Below, in pieces: positions 1-11,790 of a DNA stretch of 64,000 nucleotides (position 1 is the first letter of the stretch; each line of letters starts with the position of its first letter). The notes beneath the pieces are model-generated. The model made no database searches, was not told the origin of the DNA, and saw only the letters and a list, made by a program, of their open reading frames with translations. A program made the translations under genes and the position numbers. Source of the DNA: Heliocybe sulcata (taxonomy: Eukaryota; Basidiomycota; Agaricomycetes; Gloeophyllales; Gloeophyllaceae); the NCBI GenBank assembly GCA_004369045.1, contig ML213505.1, positions 348,591-412,590 on the forward strand, in the 5' to 3' direction.

Positions 1-498
1 CGCTGGACCTTATGTAAGTTTGTACCTTGCTATTGGCCGGGTACGAGTATGCATCAAGGATAATATTGCTGGCCCCACAGGCCTCCCCCGGTTGAACGTT
101 GAGTGCGAAGAGCGCGGGGGATCTGTGCTGAGGAGAGATCTAACAGGGCATTGCGCTCTTGCTCTAAGGCTGCGTGGCTCGGATTATTCTCTCTTCCGTA
201 ACAGCCTGAACCTGTGTCTCCTAGATTCTCGGCTTTGTCAATTGTGGCACCGTACACCGGTACTACCGACTGGCCCGCTCCGTCTACACCAAATACCCAT
301 TCGTCTGTATGACATCAGGAGGAACGCAGACATGAAAAGAAAGCCTGCAGATTTTACTGACCGCGCAATAACGCAACCAAGACTTCACTTCAAACTCCAG
401 TCTATCAGTAAGTTCGCACCTGCAGCAATAGACTGCGATGACCTCTAACATACGGTTACCTCCTCTCCCCGTACAGTAGCAATTAACATCAACAGAAC

Positions 499-932
499 AT
501 GTTCACGTTCAGCACCATAACTGCGGTCGCAGGCGCGCTTCTGCTCGTCCCTGCAGCCACGGCTTCCACACTCACCACCCGTGCCCCGCCCTCATGCGTA
601 GGCAGCGCCTCCTGCATCAACCACGACATCACCAGCGACTGTCAAGCCGGGCTCGCTCTCATCCAAAAGGGGGCCAATTACACTGACCAGGCTCAGTTCT
701 CCAGTGGCCACTGCTACAGTAAGGCCCATTTACCGACATGATGATGGCGACAGCGTACTGATTATTAACTCCAGTCCTATACGCCACCAACGGCGATGGG
801 CCCCAGCCCGTATCTGGCCAGGTCATATACGACACTGCGAATGTTATCCTCAACAATTGCGATATTCGCTGTGGAAGTTACGAGACCGGCAATTGCGAGA
901 AGTGCCATGTGACCATCAACTACCGCAGCTGA
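499..932 (+). CDS. Small secreted Cys-rich protein, KP4-like fold candidate
   Basis: Two exons (499-718 and 775-932) with a 56-base GT-AG intron give a 125-residue protein. Residues 1-22 form a clear signal peptide ending in an Ala-rich cleavage site. The mature part carries eight cysteines, including the spaced pairs SCVGSASC and RCGSYETGNCEKC, and ends with HVTINYRS. The C-x-G-S-x2-C start, the central S-G-H-C, the SGQ stretch, the CGS motif and the C-terminal V-T-x-N-Y resemble the KP4/SMK killer-toxin-like family widespread in fungi. That match is from memory of family pattern and is moderate. Fungal members are mostly secreted proteins of unsettled role. Another Cys-rich effector-like family is possible. 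The gene is intact and faces the TLC gene convergently. Confidence 0.72.
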
Positions 933-1312
933 AGCTTGAAGTCCCGTAGCACAGATGCTGAATCTGTAGTCTGATGTGCTTCCGAAGTAGAGACCTTGAA
1001 TGGGTAAATGGCCGATGCGCATAATCATGCCACGGCTTGGTTTCGAGCATTTCTATCCACGCTCCATCCGGTAGAGCCGGAATGCAGCGAAGTCAGCGAT
1101 ACATGGGGATGATATATGGCATAAGATACAGCCGTGGTCCCATCGCACCTATGGAACTACTTGAGGCGGCGCGGCCAGTTTTAATCTTTGGGTCTGTGAA
1201 ACTTGCAAAAATGCTCCCAGTATTCATCACAACCCAAGAACCTAGATTAGTATATTACTCGTTCGACACCACGAAAGATCAAAAGACCTGAGGTTCCCGC
1301 TCCTTCATGGGT
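933..1312. other. Intergenic, convergent 3' ends
   Basis: About 380 bases between the stop codons of the KP4-like gene and the TLC-domain gene. I see no supported gene, repeat or RNA here; it should hold the two 3' untranslated regions. Confidence 0.6.
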
Positions 1313-2671
1313 CTACTCAACCTTCCTCTTATCGCCTTGCCCATAGGTGACGGCACCATTTCCGTTCTGCAGTTTCGGAACCTCCGCTCCATTCGTCACG
1401 CCATCCACCGAGGAGGGAGACTTGAAGCGTCTACGCAGAGCGGACATCATCTTGAAGAACCTGCGTGCGGCACGCGAGTGATTTCATTTCAGTTAGGTCT
1501 GGGCGTGGAGAGGTTGAGGAAGGAGAGACGCACCAAACCCAGTTCAGTACATTCAGCACGATGTTGCCGATGCCGTATACAAGCAAGTAGGCAGTGGGGA
1601 GGACGGGGGCGGCGTCACGGAGGGTGCCGAAGAATTCGTAGGACTGTAGACATAGATCAGGTCCTTCTCTCGCCCTGTAGCTACTAATAGACGCTATGCG
1701 TGAGAGGAAAACACACCATCATCCCTCCGTAGACGATACGGGCGCCAAAGAAGCTAACGAGGAGGCAGAGGCCGTTGAGAAGTTGGAGAGGCGAGCCGGT
1801 GAGGGAGAGTTTGTCGAGAAAGTAGTGGGTGTTGAGAAAGGGGGTCGAGCTGTGTATTAGTGGTAGTATGGGAGTGATGCAGGTCAGCTGAGGGGAATAG
1901 GGAAGGTGCAGGAGGTAAGTAAGGAGAGGGAAGAAGTGCTTACAGTTCCCAGAGGAGAAAGCGAGCTCCATAGTACGCGAGAAAGGGTTTCTAAACCAGA
2001 AATGAGATGATATTGCGCCTCAGGGAAGAGAGACATACAAATGCCATCCCGTAAATCGCCAGACAGGACAAACCTATATGACACAGCGTCAACTCTGCTT
2101 CATCCTCTTCGTGGAGAATCCATCGCGCACCATGCACCACGAACCCGACGTCCTGGAAGTATAGTACACTCTCTAACGAATCCCATAAAAAGTAGCCGCA
2201 GGCGATACCATACACCATTCCAGCTTTGTCGTCCCACCCAAAGGCTTTGTCCGCTGCGAGAGAGGGAAGGTCGAGGAGGGAGAAGGAGAGCGGGAGGATG
2301 ACGAGGGAGTGGGCAAGGGATGTAACGTGGGTCGACCTGTGTCCACGAAATTAGGGTCTCAATTCAAGACGAATGGAATGTGCGAGGGCTCACCAGTCGT
2401 GCTGTTCCTTTCTCTTCTTCTTTCGTAGCGCGGGAGAGGGATCGCGTGCAATACGTTCGGACCACGTCCGTTCTTTCCCCAGCAGACGCCATGTTAAGGG
2501 GCCGAGGGTGATTTGGATGAGCGTAAAGGCGAAAGTGGAGACGAGGATAGTCGGGAGGTATGCGGGGATTTTCTGGAGGTGGAGTGTGGCTCCGAGCTGG
2601 TGGGCGAACGCATCCATGGCCGCCTCAGACGATGTCGAGACAGTTAAAGCGATGAAAGGGTCGTTGGGCAC
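1313..2671 (-). CDS. TLC-domain multi-pass membrane protein (TMEM56/TLCD4-like)
   Basis: Seven exons read from 2671 to the TAG at 1313-1315 and join in frame to 318 residues: 2671-2394, 2336-2131, 2073-2039, 1990-1944, 1849-1717, 1643-1534, 1460-1313. Several hydrophobic segments follow an N-terminal helix and a basic loop (RKKKRK). The TLC hallmarks are in order: YGIACGYFLWDS, FLAYYGARFLLWELSTPF, FLDK, LQLLNGLCLLVSFFGARIVYG and a last helix ending VLNWVWFFKM. This is the TRAM-LAG1-CLN8 fold of the TMEM56-type group, usually in ER or plasma membrane and linked to lipid sensing or transport, not the ceramide synthase group. Exons 3 and 4 are only 35 and 47 bases, so automatic predictions may miss them. 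The hydrophilic C-terminus ends GDKRKVE. Confidence 0.9.
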
Positions 2672-3470
2672 GTTAGAGACCTCGCGGGGTTAAGTACAAT
2701 ACGGAGTCATTGCGCATGACAGTGATCCGCGAACTGCTACCTTGAGCTCCAGGGTTGGCTGCGAGCATGTCGGAGGATGTGCCTTCGCAGCTTACGTGCT
2801 TCTGAGCGCCGTTCAGCGGAGGTAAAAGAGTGTACATGTATGAACGATATCACGGTGGTGGCGGTAACTTTCAGACATGTCGAAGTGTACACGGCCGCTG
2901 GATGAAATGCGAGCCCTCTCGGAGAAGCCCGACTGCACTCCGTGACAGCTGCCTTCACCGAACTTCTCCCCTATTACCAGCATCCACTGCCAGTGCACTA
3001 ACAACCCGCATAGAGTGCACATAGCGGTCAACGTCCAGTCGCATACTTTGTACAGACTGGACGGGACTGGATTCGCCTGGTACCTCAGCACAGCCACGCA
3101 TCCCAAATGGCACTCCCTTCCCATGATCAAGCGCTCGCCTAGGGTCGCCTTCGAAATGATCAATTCCCTCGAGCCATTTCCACGTCGAGTCCTCTCTTAC
3201 CGTCACCGTCACCTACCCGCCCACCCACCCCCTCTCTCCATCCCCTTCCCTCCCGCAGCGGTAGCGGAAGCAAAACGCAACCCAGGCGATTCAATTCAGT
3301 TCAACCCGCGATAACTTTACTTCGGTGAGTACGCCGTCGCTCGCTCTATTTCCGTCATCACTCTGAGTCTGAATCCAATCAATCAATTCTTCCCCTTGCC
3401 CTGCTCTTCCACCAGCGTCTCTCTTTACTCTCACTCCGGGATTGCCTTGAAAGCTTGAACACTTGCGACG
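2672..3470. promoter_or_regulatory. Divergent promoter region of TLC gene and G gamma gene
   Basis: About 800 bases between two divergent start codons. A long C/T-rich tract near 3211-3257 is typical of fungal transcription start regions and points toward the G gamma gene. A GTGAGT donor at 3325 and CCACCAG acceptor ending at 3415 could bound an intron in the G gamma 5' leader. No gene is supported within. Confidence 0.45.
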
Positions 3471-3840
3471 ATGGACACCCGCCGGCACAAGCAGTCGATG
3501 TCGGAGCTGAAGTTGCGCAGGTTGATGGAGCACAACCAGAGGTTACGAGAGGATCTCGCGCGGCCGCGGATACGGGTTAGCGAGGCGAGCGCTAGGTGCG
3601 TTCTTCCCCAACTGTCTGCCTGCATTGACCTGAACCTGTTGGCTTATGGCGCAGCTTGATTCGATACTGCAAAACGACCAAAGACCACTTGGTGCGTTCG
3701 CTTCTCTCACGCCCGATCAGCCCTGAGACTTATGAGGGATCGGTTTTTCTATGTAGGTACCGTCGGTATGGGGCCCAGTAGGCAAGCATGAAGACCCTTA
3801 CGCACCACAAAGCGGTGGGAAATGCTGTATCATCCAGTAA
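3471..3840 (+). CDS. Heterotrimeric G-protein gamma subunit (Ste18-like)
   Basis: Three exons (3471-3595, 3655-3691, 3757-3840) encode 81 residues. The N-terminal half is a basic amphipathic helix ([19 protein letters not shown]) as in G gamma coiled coils. The C-terminus reads GGKCCIIQ, a CaaX box (CIIQ) preceded by a second Cys, the arrangement for farnesylation plus palmitoylation seen in fungal Ste18 proteins. Size and layout match the family (about 70-110 residues). It would pair with a G beta subunit at the plasma membrane in pheromone and nutrient signalling. The short central exon of 37 bases and split C-terminus hide it from simple open-frame searches. Confidence 0.93.
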
Positions 3841-4448
3841 CCGCCTACCACCCATCACCTGCCTTCCTACCCACCCTATCTCGCCGCGTTACCCTATGCA
3901 TATCCCGACTCCATAGGGAGGGGACGGACACTTTTCTCGCCAGCCAGCAAGTTCACTGTTCCAGTATCCAGTTAGTTATCGCGCATCGTCGTTTTGTTAT
4001 CATTCCGTGTCAAATCATATCTGTCTTCCCTTATCCTCACCTGCCCTTCCTCGCCCATTTCTTATTGTTTTCCATCTTCTCTGCGAGTGTTATGGTCCGG
4101 ATTGGTTGTTGTGGTCTTGTTTTTATGCTCGCTACTCGTACGCCTCACCCTCCTTTGTCTGAGTCTTACATGTTCTCGTTCTTGCGGATAGTGTACACTT
4201 CCTGACTTGTTGTTCATAGCTCTCACTCTAAGCGCATATGTGGTCTGTATAGCGTTACATACATACTACTTCTGCAATCAAGCAAGCTAGTATTGCTTAA
4301 GCCTCCCGTCCGACTCTATACCGCGGTGTCCTGCTCGACTGCAGACCATCTTTGATCCGGAAATGCGGAAGCCAACTCTGTCACGCTAGACTCGCGGGAG
4401 AAGATGCAATCCTCGAGAGCGTCAAGCCAGACTGGCATTGCGGAGGAT
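3841..4448. other. Intergenic, convergent 3' ends
   Basis: About 600 bases between the G gamma and thioredoxin stop codons. Pyrimidine-rich on the plus strand around 3990-4120. Open frames here have no recognisable protein content. Nothing else seen. Confidence 0.5.
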
Positions 4449-5262
4449 TTACAAATCCTTGAGGAACTTCTTGATCGCGGGCGCTGGCACAGCTCCGACG
4501 AACTGCGCAGCCTTCTCGCCGTCTTTGAACGCAACGACTGTTGGGACCGAGGAAACCTATCCAGGCAGTAAGAAGTCATCAGCCGCTCAGCCGAGGAAAT
4601 GGGAAGGTAAGGAGAGTATGGAAAGCGTGAAGATGAGGATGGCGAGGTGGGTGGCGGAGGGTAGATGGTTCAGACATGAGAATTGAGAACCGTACCCTGT
4701 ACTGCGCCGCCAGCTCGGGCTCTGCGTCGATGTCGACGGTGACGAGGTCCAGGGCGCGGCCGCTCCCGGATTTGAGAGATGCGTCGGCGGTGAGGGATTC
4801 CAGGAGAGGGGAGAGGACTTTGCAGGGGGCGCACCAGCTGGGAGGGTGGGTTAGTTTGGTGGAAAATGGCAAGGGAGAAGGATAGAAGAGGGAGCAGAGG
4901 AGGTTTTGGGGTGAGGGTCTAAGAGAGAGAAGAGGCGCTCGTATAGAGGCGAAGAAGCGAACGGAAGAAGAGAGGACGTACTCGGCGTAGAAGTCGATGA
5001 GGACGAGGCGGTCCTTCGTGTGTTCTGGGGAGGTTACGCGTTGGAAGGTCTCATGGTGTACAATAGCGTCATGTAACGTTGCAAGATTCAAGATTCAATT
5101 CATAGCTTGCGGTCGATGATCATCCAGCCCGTGAACGGAGAGAGGGTGCGTTACCTCTTTGTTCGCGCCGAGAAAGTGCTCGAGGCGCCTCGAGGACGTG
5201 CTGAACGTCCGGCACCCTGCGTTCCTCAGGGTCATACGCGAGGCGCTGGCAAGGCTCATCAT
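4449..5262 (-). CDS. Mitochondrial thioredoxin
   Basis: Four exons (5262-5155, 5049-4982, 4837-4696, 4556-4449) join in phase to 141 residues. Exon 1 encodes an Arg/Ser-rich presequence (MMSLASASRMTLRNAGC then RTFSTSSRR), a classical mitochondrial targeting peptide with a processing-like RTFS/RR site. The thioredoxin core follows: VLIDFYADWCAPCKVL with the redox pair CAPC, then TVDIDAE, cis-Pro motif SVPTVVAFKDG and a final helix ending KKFLKDL. The active site is CAPC in place of the usual CGPC. The ATG comes from the upstream exon; the large second-exon frame lacks an ATG of its own. It probably serves the matrix thioredoxin system, like yeast Trx3. Confidence 0.9.
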
Positions 5263-5922
5263 TGGATGGAGAGGCTGCAGGCGATTGGGTGCAATTGAAT
5301 GATAGGAGCGGAGACAAAGGTGCCTGGTAGCGACGCAGGTGATCTCGGGAGTACAAAAAGGACGTGATTGGCTGGCGACGGACCGGGCGGAGACCTATTC
5401 CGGGCATAAGAATCATCATGATGATTTCCAAGTACTGTTCCTGCAACTTGACATGTTGACTGCGTGATGGATCTGCATCAATCAGGCTATGCTAGTTTTA
5501 TATTCAAAGTAGCAAAGCCAATTATTCAACTGGCAACTCGTCTGTCTGCACGGGAACAGGCCGGCCGAGAATGGTCTCCGTGGACCACCTCCTGATCGAT
5601 ATCGCAAATGCTTCTCGAAGTTCCGGTCGAATACGGGCAGGCGTGGATAGACTCGGTTGCCAAGACATCACGTCCTAGGTCTTATAAGAACCCCGGCGAT
5701 GAGGGGTTTCTGCACCCTTCGCCTCTCCCTCCCTTACGCTTCCCTTTCATCGCACTACGAGCAGGGTGAGTCTTTTCTCCTTCCCAATTGGAGACGACGT
5801 TGATGATGGCGTGGTGCAGTCTCGTCTGGTTTTTTGCCCTTAGCCTCGCCATTCTTCGAAAAGACCTGTCTCTGTAGTTTCCGCTTCAAGATCCCCCATA
5901 TCTCTTTTTTTGTCAAGACAAG
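5263..5922. promoter_or_regulatory. Divergent promoter region, TATA-like site near 5683
   Basis: About 660 bases between the thioredoxin start and the cupredoxin-like gene. TTATAAG at 5682-5688 is followed by a C/T-rich stretch (5707-5750) and then a GTGAGT donor near 5768, so the cupredoxin-like gene may have a long leader with an intron. No gene supported inside. Confidence 0.4.
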
Positions 5923-6647
5923 ATGAAGTTCTCCGCTGTCCTCGCTGCTCTTGCTTCCGTCGCCGCTGTGTCGGCTGAGACGTTCAATGTTATCGTCGGT
6001 GGAAACAGCACGCTCACATTCAACCCTACGTCTGTAACGGCTGCCGTTGGGGACACCATCTCCTTCGAATTGTGTGTTCACGCACCTCTCAGTGTCCTCT
6101 TGGGTTAGTTCTGATAAATGTGATGTTTCAGCCACGCCAAGAACCACACTGTCACGCAATCGACGTTTGCGAACCCGTGCGCGCAGATGACGACCCCCAC
6201 TCTCGGCATCGACTCTGGTTACGTACCGGTCGCTGCTGATGCGACGAGCTTCCCCGTCTGGTCATTCACTATGACCAACGCCAGCGCGCCCTTGTGGTTC
6301 TACTGCAAGCAGACTGGGTAAGCCTTCTTTCTTATTCCCGCGTCTCAGGACTCTTCACCTAATGGTAATTTCCTTCTGGCAGCCACTGCGCGAAGGGAAT
6401 GGTCTTCGCCGTCAACCCCACGGCTGAGAAGAGCTTCACCGCCTTCCAGTCCGCGGCGATGGCCACCGCCGCCAACACGAGCTCAACAACCCCGTCGGCC
6501 TCTGCCGCTGCAGGAGGCAGCGCATCTGGCACTGCCGGTGCTGCCGCCGCCTCGGGCTCAGCTGCCGCCAGCGGCGCTGGCCGTGTGGCGGGGGGTGCGG
6601 CGGGTGCGCTCGCCGCTGTTGGTTTGGCTGCTGGTCTGCTCTTGTAA
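5923..6647 (+). CDS. Secreted cupredoxin-like protein, Ala/Ser/Gly-rich tail, probable GPI anchor
   Basis: Three exons (5923-6071, 6132-6317, 6383-6647) give 199 residues. Signal peptide 1-18 (MKFSAVLAALASVAAVSA). The core, about residues 19-130, follows the fungal extracellular cupredoxin pattern: F-NVIVGGN, VGDTISFEF, HAKNHTVTQS, NPCAQM, then WFYCKQTGHCAKGMVFAVNP. The NH, C and H-C-x-x-GM residues correspond to a type I copper site, although I have not aligned them. The tail from about 150 is Ala/Ser/Gly-rich and ends in a hydrophobic segment (GLAAGLLL), as in GPI-anchored fungal cell-surface proteins. These extracellular serine-rich proteins are abundant in wood-decay fungi; the substrate is unknown. 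Confidence 0.88.
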
Positions 6648-7055
6648 GAGCGGACATGACGGTGTGGTGACAAATGGACACTTGTGTTTGACATTGGATC
6701 GCGGACCTTGGACTGGACAGTTTCTTTTCGATGCGATGCTTGCTATGATATACACTGCTGTCTTTTTTGTATATTATGCTGAGGGCGATATGCCAGTGCT
6801 GGCTAATGCGATGACTGGGTAGCTTTGGCGAAACGTCTTTCCTAGTGTGATTGTTAAGTTATTGCGGCACGACCATCATAGCATGGAGCTACTTGAGAAG
6901 ACCGGTCCCAACTCATGCAATTGAGTATTTTGAGCGAGACGAGGTCCTGGATCGGACGTGTAAGAGTAGATATTTTGAGCTAGCGCTGCTATACTTGTCG
7001 ATCCCCTTAGGCGCCGGTAGATTGCGAGACGCACTCCCCGTCTCGTCCTCCTCTC
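6648..7055. other. Intergenic, tandem genes
   Basis: About 400 bases holding the 3' end of the cupredoxin-like gene and the promoter of the myotubularin gene. No repeat, RNA or further coding sequence recognised. Confidence 0.5.
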
Positions 7056-10000
7056 ATGGATGCCATCCGAGTAACCAAGGTCTGTCGCTGGTGGCCCCCC
7101 TTTATCTATTACCGGTATCCCAACCAGTTTGATTCAGGTCGAGAATGTGCTCTGCTGCAAGGGCGGGAAGACAGGCTCCGGCACACTCCACCTCACCGCC
7201 CACCATCTTATATTCCACTATCAGGATGGAGAGGAGGAGGAGATGTGGGTGAGTACATATTCCGGAAGTGTTTCTGGTATCGACGATTGATGAGTAGGAT
7301 GCTCCGATGCTCTAGGTCCCGTACCCGCTGATATCGCTCGTGACGCGCCTACCGCAAACGCTGCAAGGAAGATGTCCGATCACGGTCCGCTGCAGGACGT
7401 TCGAGACGTTCTCGCTCGTGTTTGTGCAGGAGAGCGTGGCGATTGACGTGTTTGAGAGTGTGAAGGAGCTCACGGTCATCAGTACGCCCTCCCCTCGCCA
7501 TATCCAATTCTATCATGAATATTTACGGTCAAATATTACAAAGCATCCGTCCAGCAACTGTATGCCTTCTTTTACACCCCGAACCCACCCTTTCCGACAA
7601 ACACCGGATGGAATATATACTCTGTGCGCGAAGAGTTCGGCCGCATGGGTGTTGGGACGCGCACCAAGGCCTGGCGGTTCACGGACCTCAACAGAGACTA
7701 CAGTGTGCGTACTTCATGCCAGCCAGCTCGCGCCGTGTCCGTTCACGTATAACCAACCTCCAGCCTGCTTTATTATAGTTTTCTCCGACGTACCCTGCGA
7801 GATTAGTCGTGCCGACGAAGATTAGCGATACGACGCTGCAGTATGCGGGCAAATACAGGAGTAAGGCGAGGATTCCGGCATTGACGTATTTGCATTGGGC
7901 GAATTTCGTGAGTGTATTTCGTTGGATCTGGGCGAACGAGGATTCATGATGGATGAGTATAGGGTAGCATCACTCGATCCAGCCAGCCTATGGTCGGCCT
8001 CACGCAAAGCCGCTCGGTGCAAGACGAGAAGCTCGTCGAAGCCACTTTCCAGTCCCACTGGGCGCCCGAGTCGCGAGCGGGGCCAGCTACCGTCTACGGT
8101 GCTACCACTACGAACCTGATCGTCGACGCGCGTCCGACAACGAACGCGATGGCGAACACAGCCAAGGGTGCTGGGTCGGAGAACATGGACCACTACAAGG
8201 ACGCGAGAAAGGCGTATCTCGGAATCGACCATATCCATGTTATGCGAGACTCGCTTGGCAAGGTTGTTGAGGCGCTCAGGGAGACGGATGCACTCTCGGC
8301 TACTGTCAGCGGGGACCTGCCTGGCGAACGGGAGCCCATGGCGGTCCTGGACCGCGGCGCGCTGAGGCGCTCGGGATGGCTCAGGCATATGTCTGCGATT
8401 ATGGAGGGCTCGAATCTGATCGTGCGGAACGTGCATGTGAATTCATCGCATGTGTTGATCCATTGCTCGGATGGGTGGGATCGGACGTCGCAGCTGTCGG
8501 CCCTCGCGCAGTTGTGTTTGGATCCTTTCTACCGCACGATGAAGGGCTTCATGATCCTCGTGGAAAAGGACTGGGTGTCGTTCGGGCACAAGTTCTTGGA
8601 CCGATGTGGGCATTTGTCTTCAGAGAAGTTCTTTGTGGCCCCAGTAGAGAATACCGGCGGAGGAGGAAGCGCGGAGGCTGCTCAGGCGTTCTTTGCTTCC
8701 GTGCAGAAGCGGTTTGCGTCGCAGGCGGATATCAAGGAGACGAGCCCTGTCTTTCATCAATTCCTGGAGAGCACATGGCAAGTCCAGAGGCAGTTTCCGG
8801 AGCGATTCGAGTTCAATGAACGCTTCCTCCGGCAACTTTACTATCATCTGTATGCTTGCCAGTTTGGGACGTTCTTATTCAACTCTGAACGGGAGCGGCG
8901 CGTCGGCGAAGCAGGTCCGCCGCCGTGCGAGCGGACCGTCAGCGTCTGGGACTACTTCAATGCACCGGAGGAGAAGGAGAAGAATCTGAACCCCGATTAT
9001 GACCCTTCGCTGGATGATCCAGCAAGGCGTGAATCGAAGGCAGATATGGGCGTCCTCTTCCCCAATCCTAAAGATATCCGGTTCTGGTATCAATTATATG
9101 GGCGCACGGACGAAGAAATGAATGGCCGGATCGTAACCACTCAGGCACGGGGGGTAGAGATGCTCGGGCCTTTAGAAGGTGGAGAGGACGATCCCGCTGT
9201 CCTCACGCCTACAGCTGCGTCTGTTCCCCCGTCACCTGCCGGTACACCTGCCCGTGATTTGCCGTCTTCAACTCAGCTATTGGAATCATCAACTGATCTC
9301 GTCAGTCAGCCTTCCCCGCAAACGATTGCCTCATCAGGCCTACCATCATCTCCTCCGCAGCTGTCGCAATTGACTCTAAACGATGCTAGCGCCGCCACAG
9401 GGTCTTCGTCGGAATTCTCGCTGCGCACGCCAGGTAGCCCTCATCGGACTCCCTCACCAATCCCGAGGCGGGGAGCTACATCTCCTCGCCGTCCGCCTGA
9501 CTGGACAGGCGGCGTGAAGTCTATCTGGGGTAAATTATCAACGAATGCTTCTACCGCCTTCTCAGCGGTTCAGGGCGCATATGACGGCGTCGCAAGAGAT
9601 CTTAGCAAGTCGCTTGCGGCACCCACCGATGATGGCGAGTCAGGTGTGAATGCCGGAGAACTAAAGAGTCGAGACCAGCTCAACAGTCCTTGGGGTGAAG
9701 ATTCAGCCTCCCCGACTTCACGTGCACAGCCATCTTATACGGTGTCTTCGTCGAATCCTTGGGACACCATGAGAGAGCGACACACGGTGCCTTCAGTATT
9801 CCTCGACAATCCATGGAATACTGCGCGGGTGCCCTCACCATCCCACGCCCCTCTTTTGAGCGAAATACCATTCACAGGGTCCTCTTCGCTCCCCGATGAT
9901 CCCACCATATCGCACCCCAAACCCATCGCACCTGTCCGGACCTCGACATTAGAGAGGCCGAGAGATGTGGTTTCCCCTGCTCCGGTTATTCAAGCATCGC

Positions 10001-10110
10001 CTGAGACCAACTCTCCCAGCGGTGCTACTCGAGTTAGTAGCCCCCAGCCCACGCCCGCACCAGACCGGCCACCAGAGAACGTTGATCCCCTGGGTGTCGG
10101 GTTTATGTAG
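7056..10110 (+). CDS. YMR1: Myotubularin-family phosphoinositide 3-phosphatase
   Basis: A short first exon (MDAIRVTK) and five further exons give roughly 910 residues. Residues 1-110 form a PH-GRAM domain (ENVLCCKGG, GTLHLTAHHLIFHYQ). The phosphatase core has the family landmarks GSITRSSQPMVGLTQSRS, then the catalytic loop HCSDGWDRTSQ (C-x5-R with the myotubularin D-G-W-D insert) at about residue 365, followed by FGHKFLDRCGH. It should remove the 3-phosphate of PI3P and PI(3,5)P2 on endosomes, like yeast Ymr1. After about residue 600 comes a roughly 300-residue Ser/Pro-rich, low-complexity tail with repeated SPxR/TPSP motifs, longer than in yeast and probably disordered. The last exon (7970-10110) holds most of the protein. 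Confidence 0.95.
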
Positions 10111-10412
10111 CAGTTGTATCCTGTTGCCGTATATTCGGGAGCGACTTGTACACACGGATATGCCGTTAACACTGTATTAGACCCTTTCTTGGAGGACTGA
10201 ACGTCGTATTTACACCGCTGCTTGACCCACTCTAACGGGAAAGGAAGATTCAGACGTGGCAGATGGCGTGATAATTGGCTGAGATAAGCAGCTTCTGCGC
10301 GTAAATTGTATTTGAGGCAAAGCTTGAAGAGGGCGGAGGTTTCTCTCAGGCTGTCCTTATCCCTTCCTATCTCCCCACTACCACTAACGCCCGTTCATCC
10401 ACGTCGTCAACG
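10111..10412. promoter_or_regulatory. Promoter region of S-adenosylmethionine synthetase
   Basis: About 300 bases. A C/T-rich leader at 10339-10400 ends in a tract of CAAC just before the ATG, as expected for a strongly expressed fungal gene. No TATA box is obvious. Confidence 0.4.
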
Positions 10413-11790
10413 ATGGCTCGCGCTGCTCTCGCTCCCGGTCACTTCCTCTTCACGTCCGAGTCCGTTGGCGAGGGACACCCTGGTACGTGGTTTGGGTCGA
10501 AATTTCTGGAACGCTGTACCGACTATGTGTAGACAAAATCTGTGATCAGGTCTCCGATGCCATCGTGAGTTGTCCGCGCTCTCAGATGATGTGCAGACTA
10601 CTAATCAAGTCCTCTCCCTGTTCAGCTTGATGCCTGCTTGGCTCAGGACCCCTTCTCCAAGGTCGCCTGCGAGACGGCCTCGAAGACTGGCATGATCATG
10701 GTTTTCGGTGAAATCACCACCAAGGGCAGCATCGACTACCAGAAGGTCATTCGTGAAACCATCAAACAGATTGGCTACGACGACTCGTCGAAAGGTTTCG
10801 ATTACAAGACCTGCAACATCCTCGTCGCCATCGAGCAGCAGTCCCCTGATATTGCTCAGGGTCTCGACCACGGTGCTCTCGAGAACATCGGTGCTGGTGA
10901 CCAGGGTATCATGTTTGGTTATGCCACGGACGAGACCGAGGAGTACATGCCTCTGACCATCATGCTTGCGCACAAGCTCAACACCGCGCTCGCCGCTGCC
11001 CGTCGCTCCAGTCTCCCCTGGCTGCGTCCTGACTGCAAGACGCAGGTCACCATCGAATACAAGAAGGATGGCGGCGCCACCATTCCCATTCGTGTTGACA
11101 CGATCGTCGTGTCAACCCAGCATGCTGAGGAAATCTCGACCGAGGACTTGCGTAAGGAGATCTTAGAGAAGATCATCAAGCAAGTTATCCCCGCCAAGCT
11201 TCTGGATGAGAACACCGTCTACCACGTGCGTAACAGTCTGCACTACATCCTGTCGGCCAGATCTAATGGTGTTTTCAGATTCAACCTTCCGGCCGCTTCG
11301 TCATCGGTGGTCCCCAGGGTGATGCAGGTCTGACAGGTCGTAAGATCATCGTCGATACCTACGGTGGTTGGGGTGCGCACGGTGGAGGTGCCTTCTCTGG
11401 CAAGGACTGGTCGAAGGTTGACCGATCTGCTGCTTACACTGCTCGGTGGATCGCCAAGTCCATCGTTGCTGGCGGCCTTGCTCGCCGCTGCCTGGTGCAG
11501 CTGTCGTACGCCATCGGTGTTGCCGAGCCTCTGTCCGTCTACGTTGACACGTACAGCACGGGTACGAAGTCGGATGAGGAGCTCGTGGAGATTGTCAGGA
11601 AGAACTTTGACCTCCGTCCTGGTGTCATCGTCAGGGACCTCGGTCTCCAGAAGCCTCAGTACCTTAAGACGGCATCGTACGGCCACTTTGGTGCGTTTCT
11701 CTATCCCTATCTCGTTAATAGCTTCTGATGTGCGGCATTGTAGGCAACCCCGCGTACTCCTGGGAAAAGCCCAAGAAGCTCAGCTACTAG
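10413..11790 (+). CDS. sam1: S-adenosylmethionine synthetase
   Basis: Five exons (10413-10482, 10533-10564, 10626-11225, 11279-11690, 11744-11790) give 386 residues, the usual eukaryotic length. It makes S-adenosylmethionine from methionine and ATP in the cytosol. Visible family motifs: [18 protein letters not shown] at the N-terminus, the signature [12 protein letters not shown], the phosphate loop GGGAFSGKD and the C-terminal [12 protein letters not shown]. All three MAT domains are complete and no key stretch is missing. Exon 2 is only 32 bases. The sequence is very conserved and the call is secure. It is followed in tandem by ADE4, but the 730-base gap argues for separate promoters. Confidence 0.98.

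Noticed and set aside
1-340. Possible last exons of a plus-strand gene cut by the left edge (acceptor TCTCCTAG near 226, then ILGFVNCGTVHRYYRL to a stop near 330).
   Set aside because: The frame is plausible and ends cleanly, but only one convincing exon is visible and I recognise no family, so I did not list it as a gene.
7822-8436. 204-codon minus-strand frame.
   Set aside because: Shadow of the myotubularin catalytic region; no domain or splice logic of its own.
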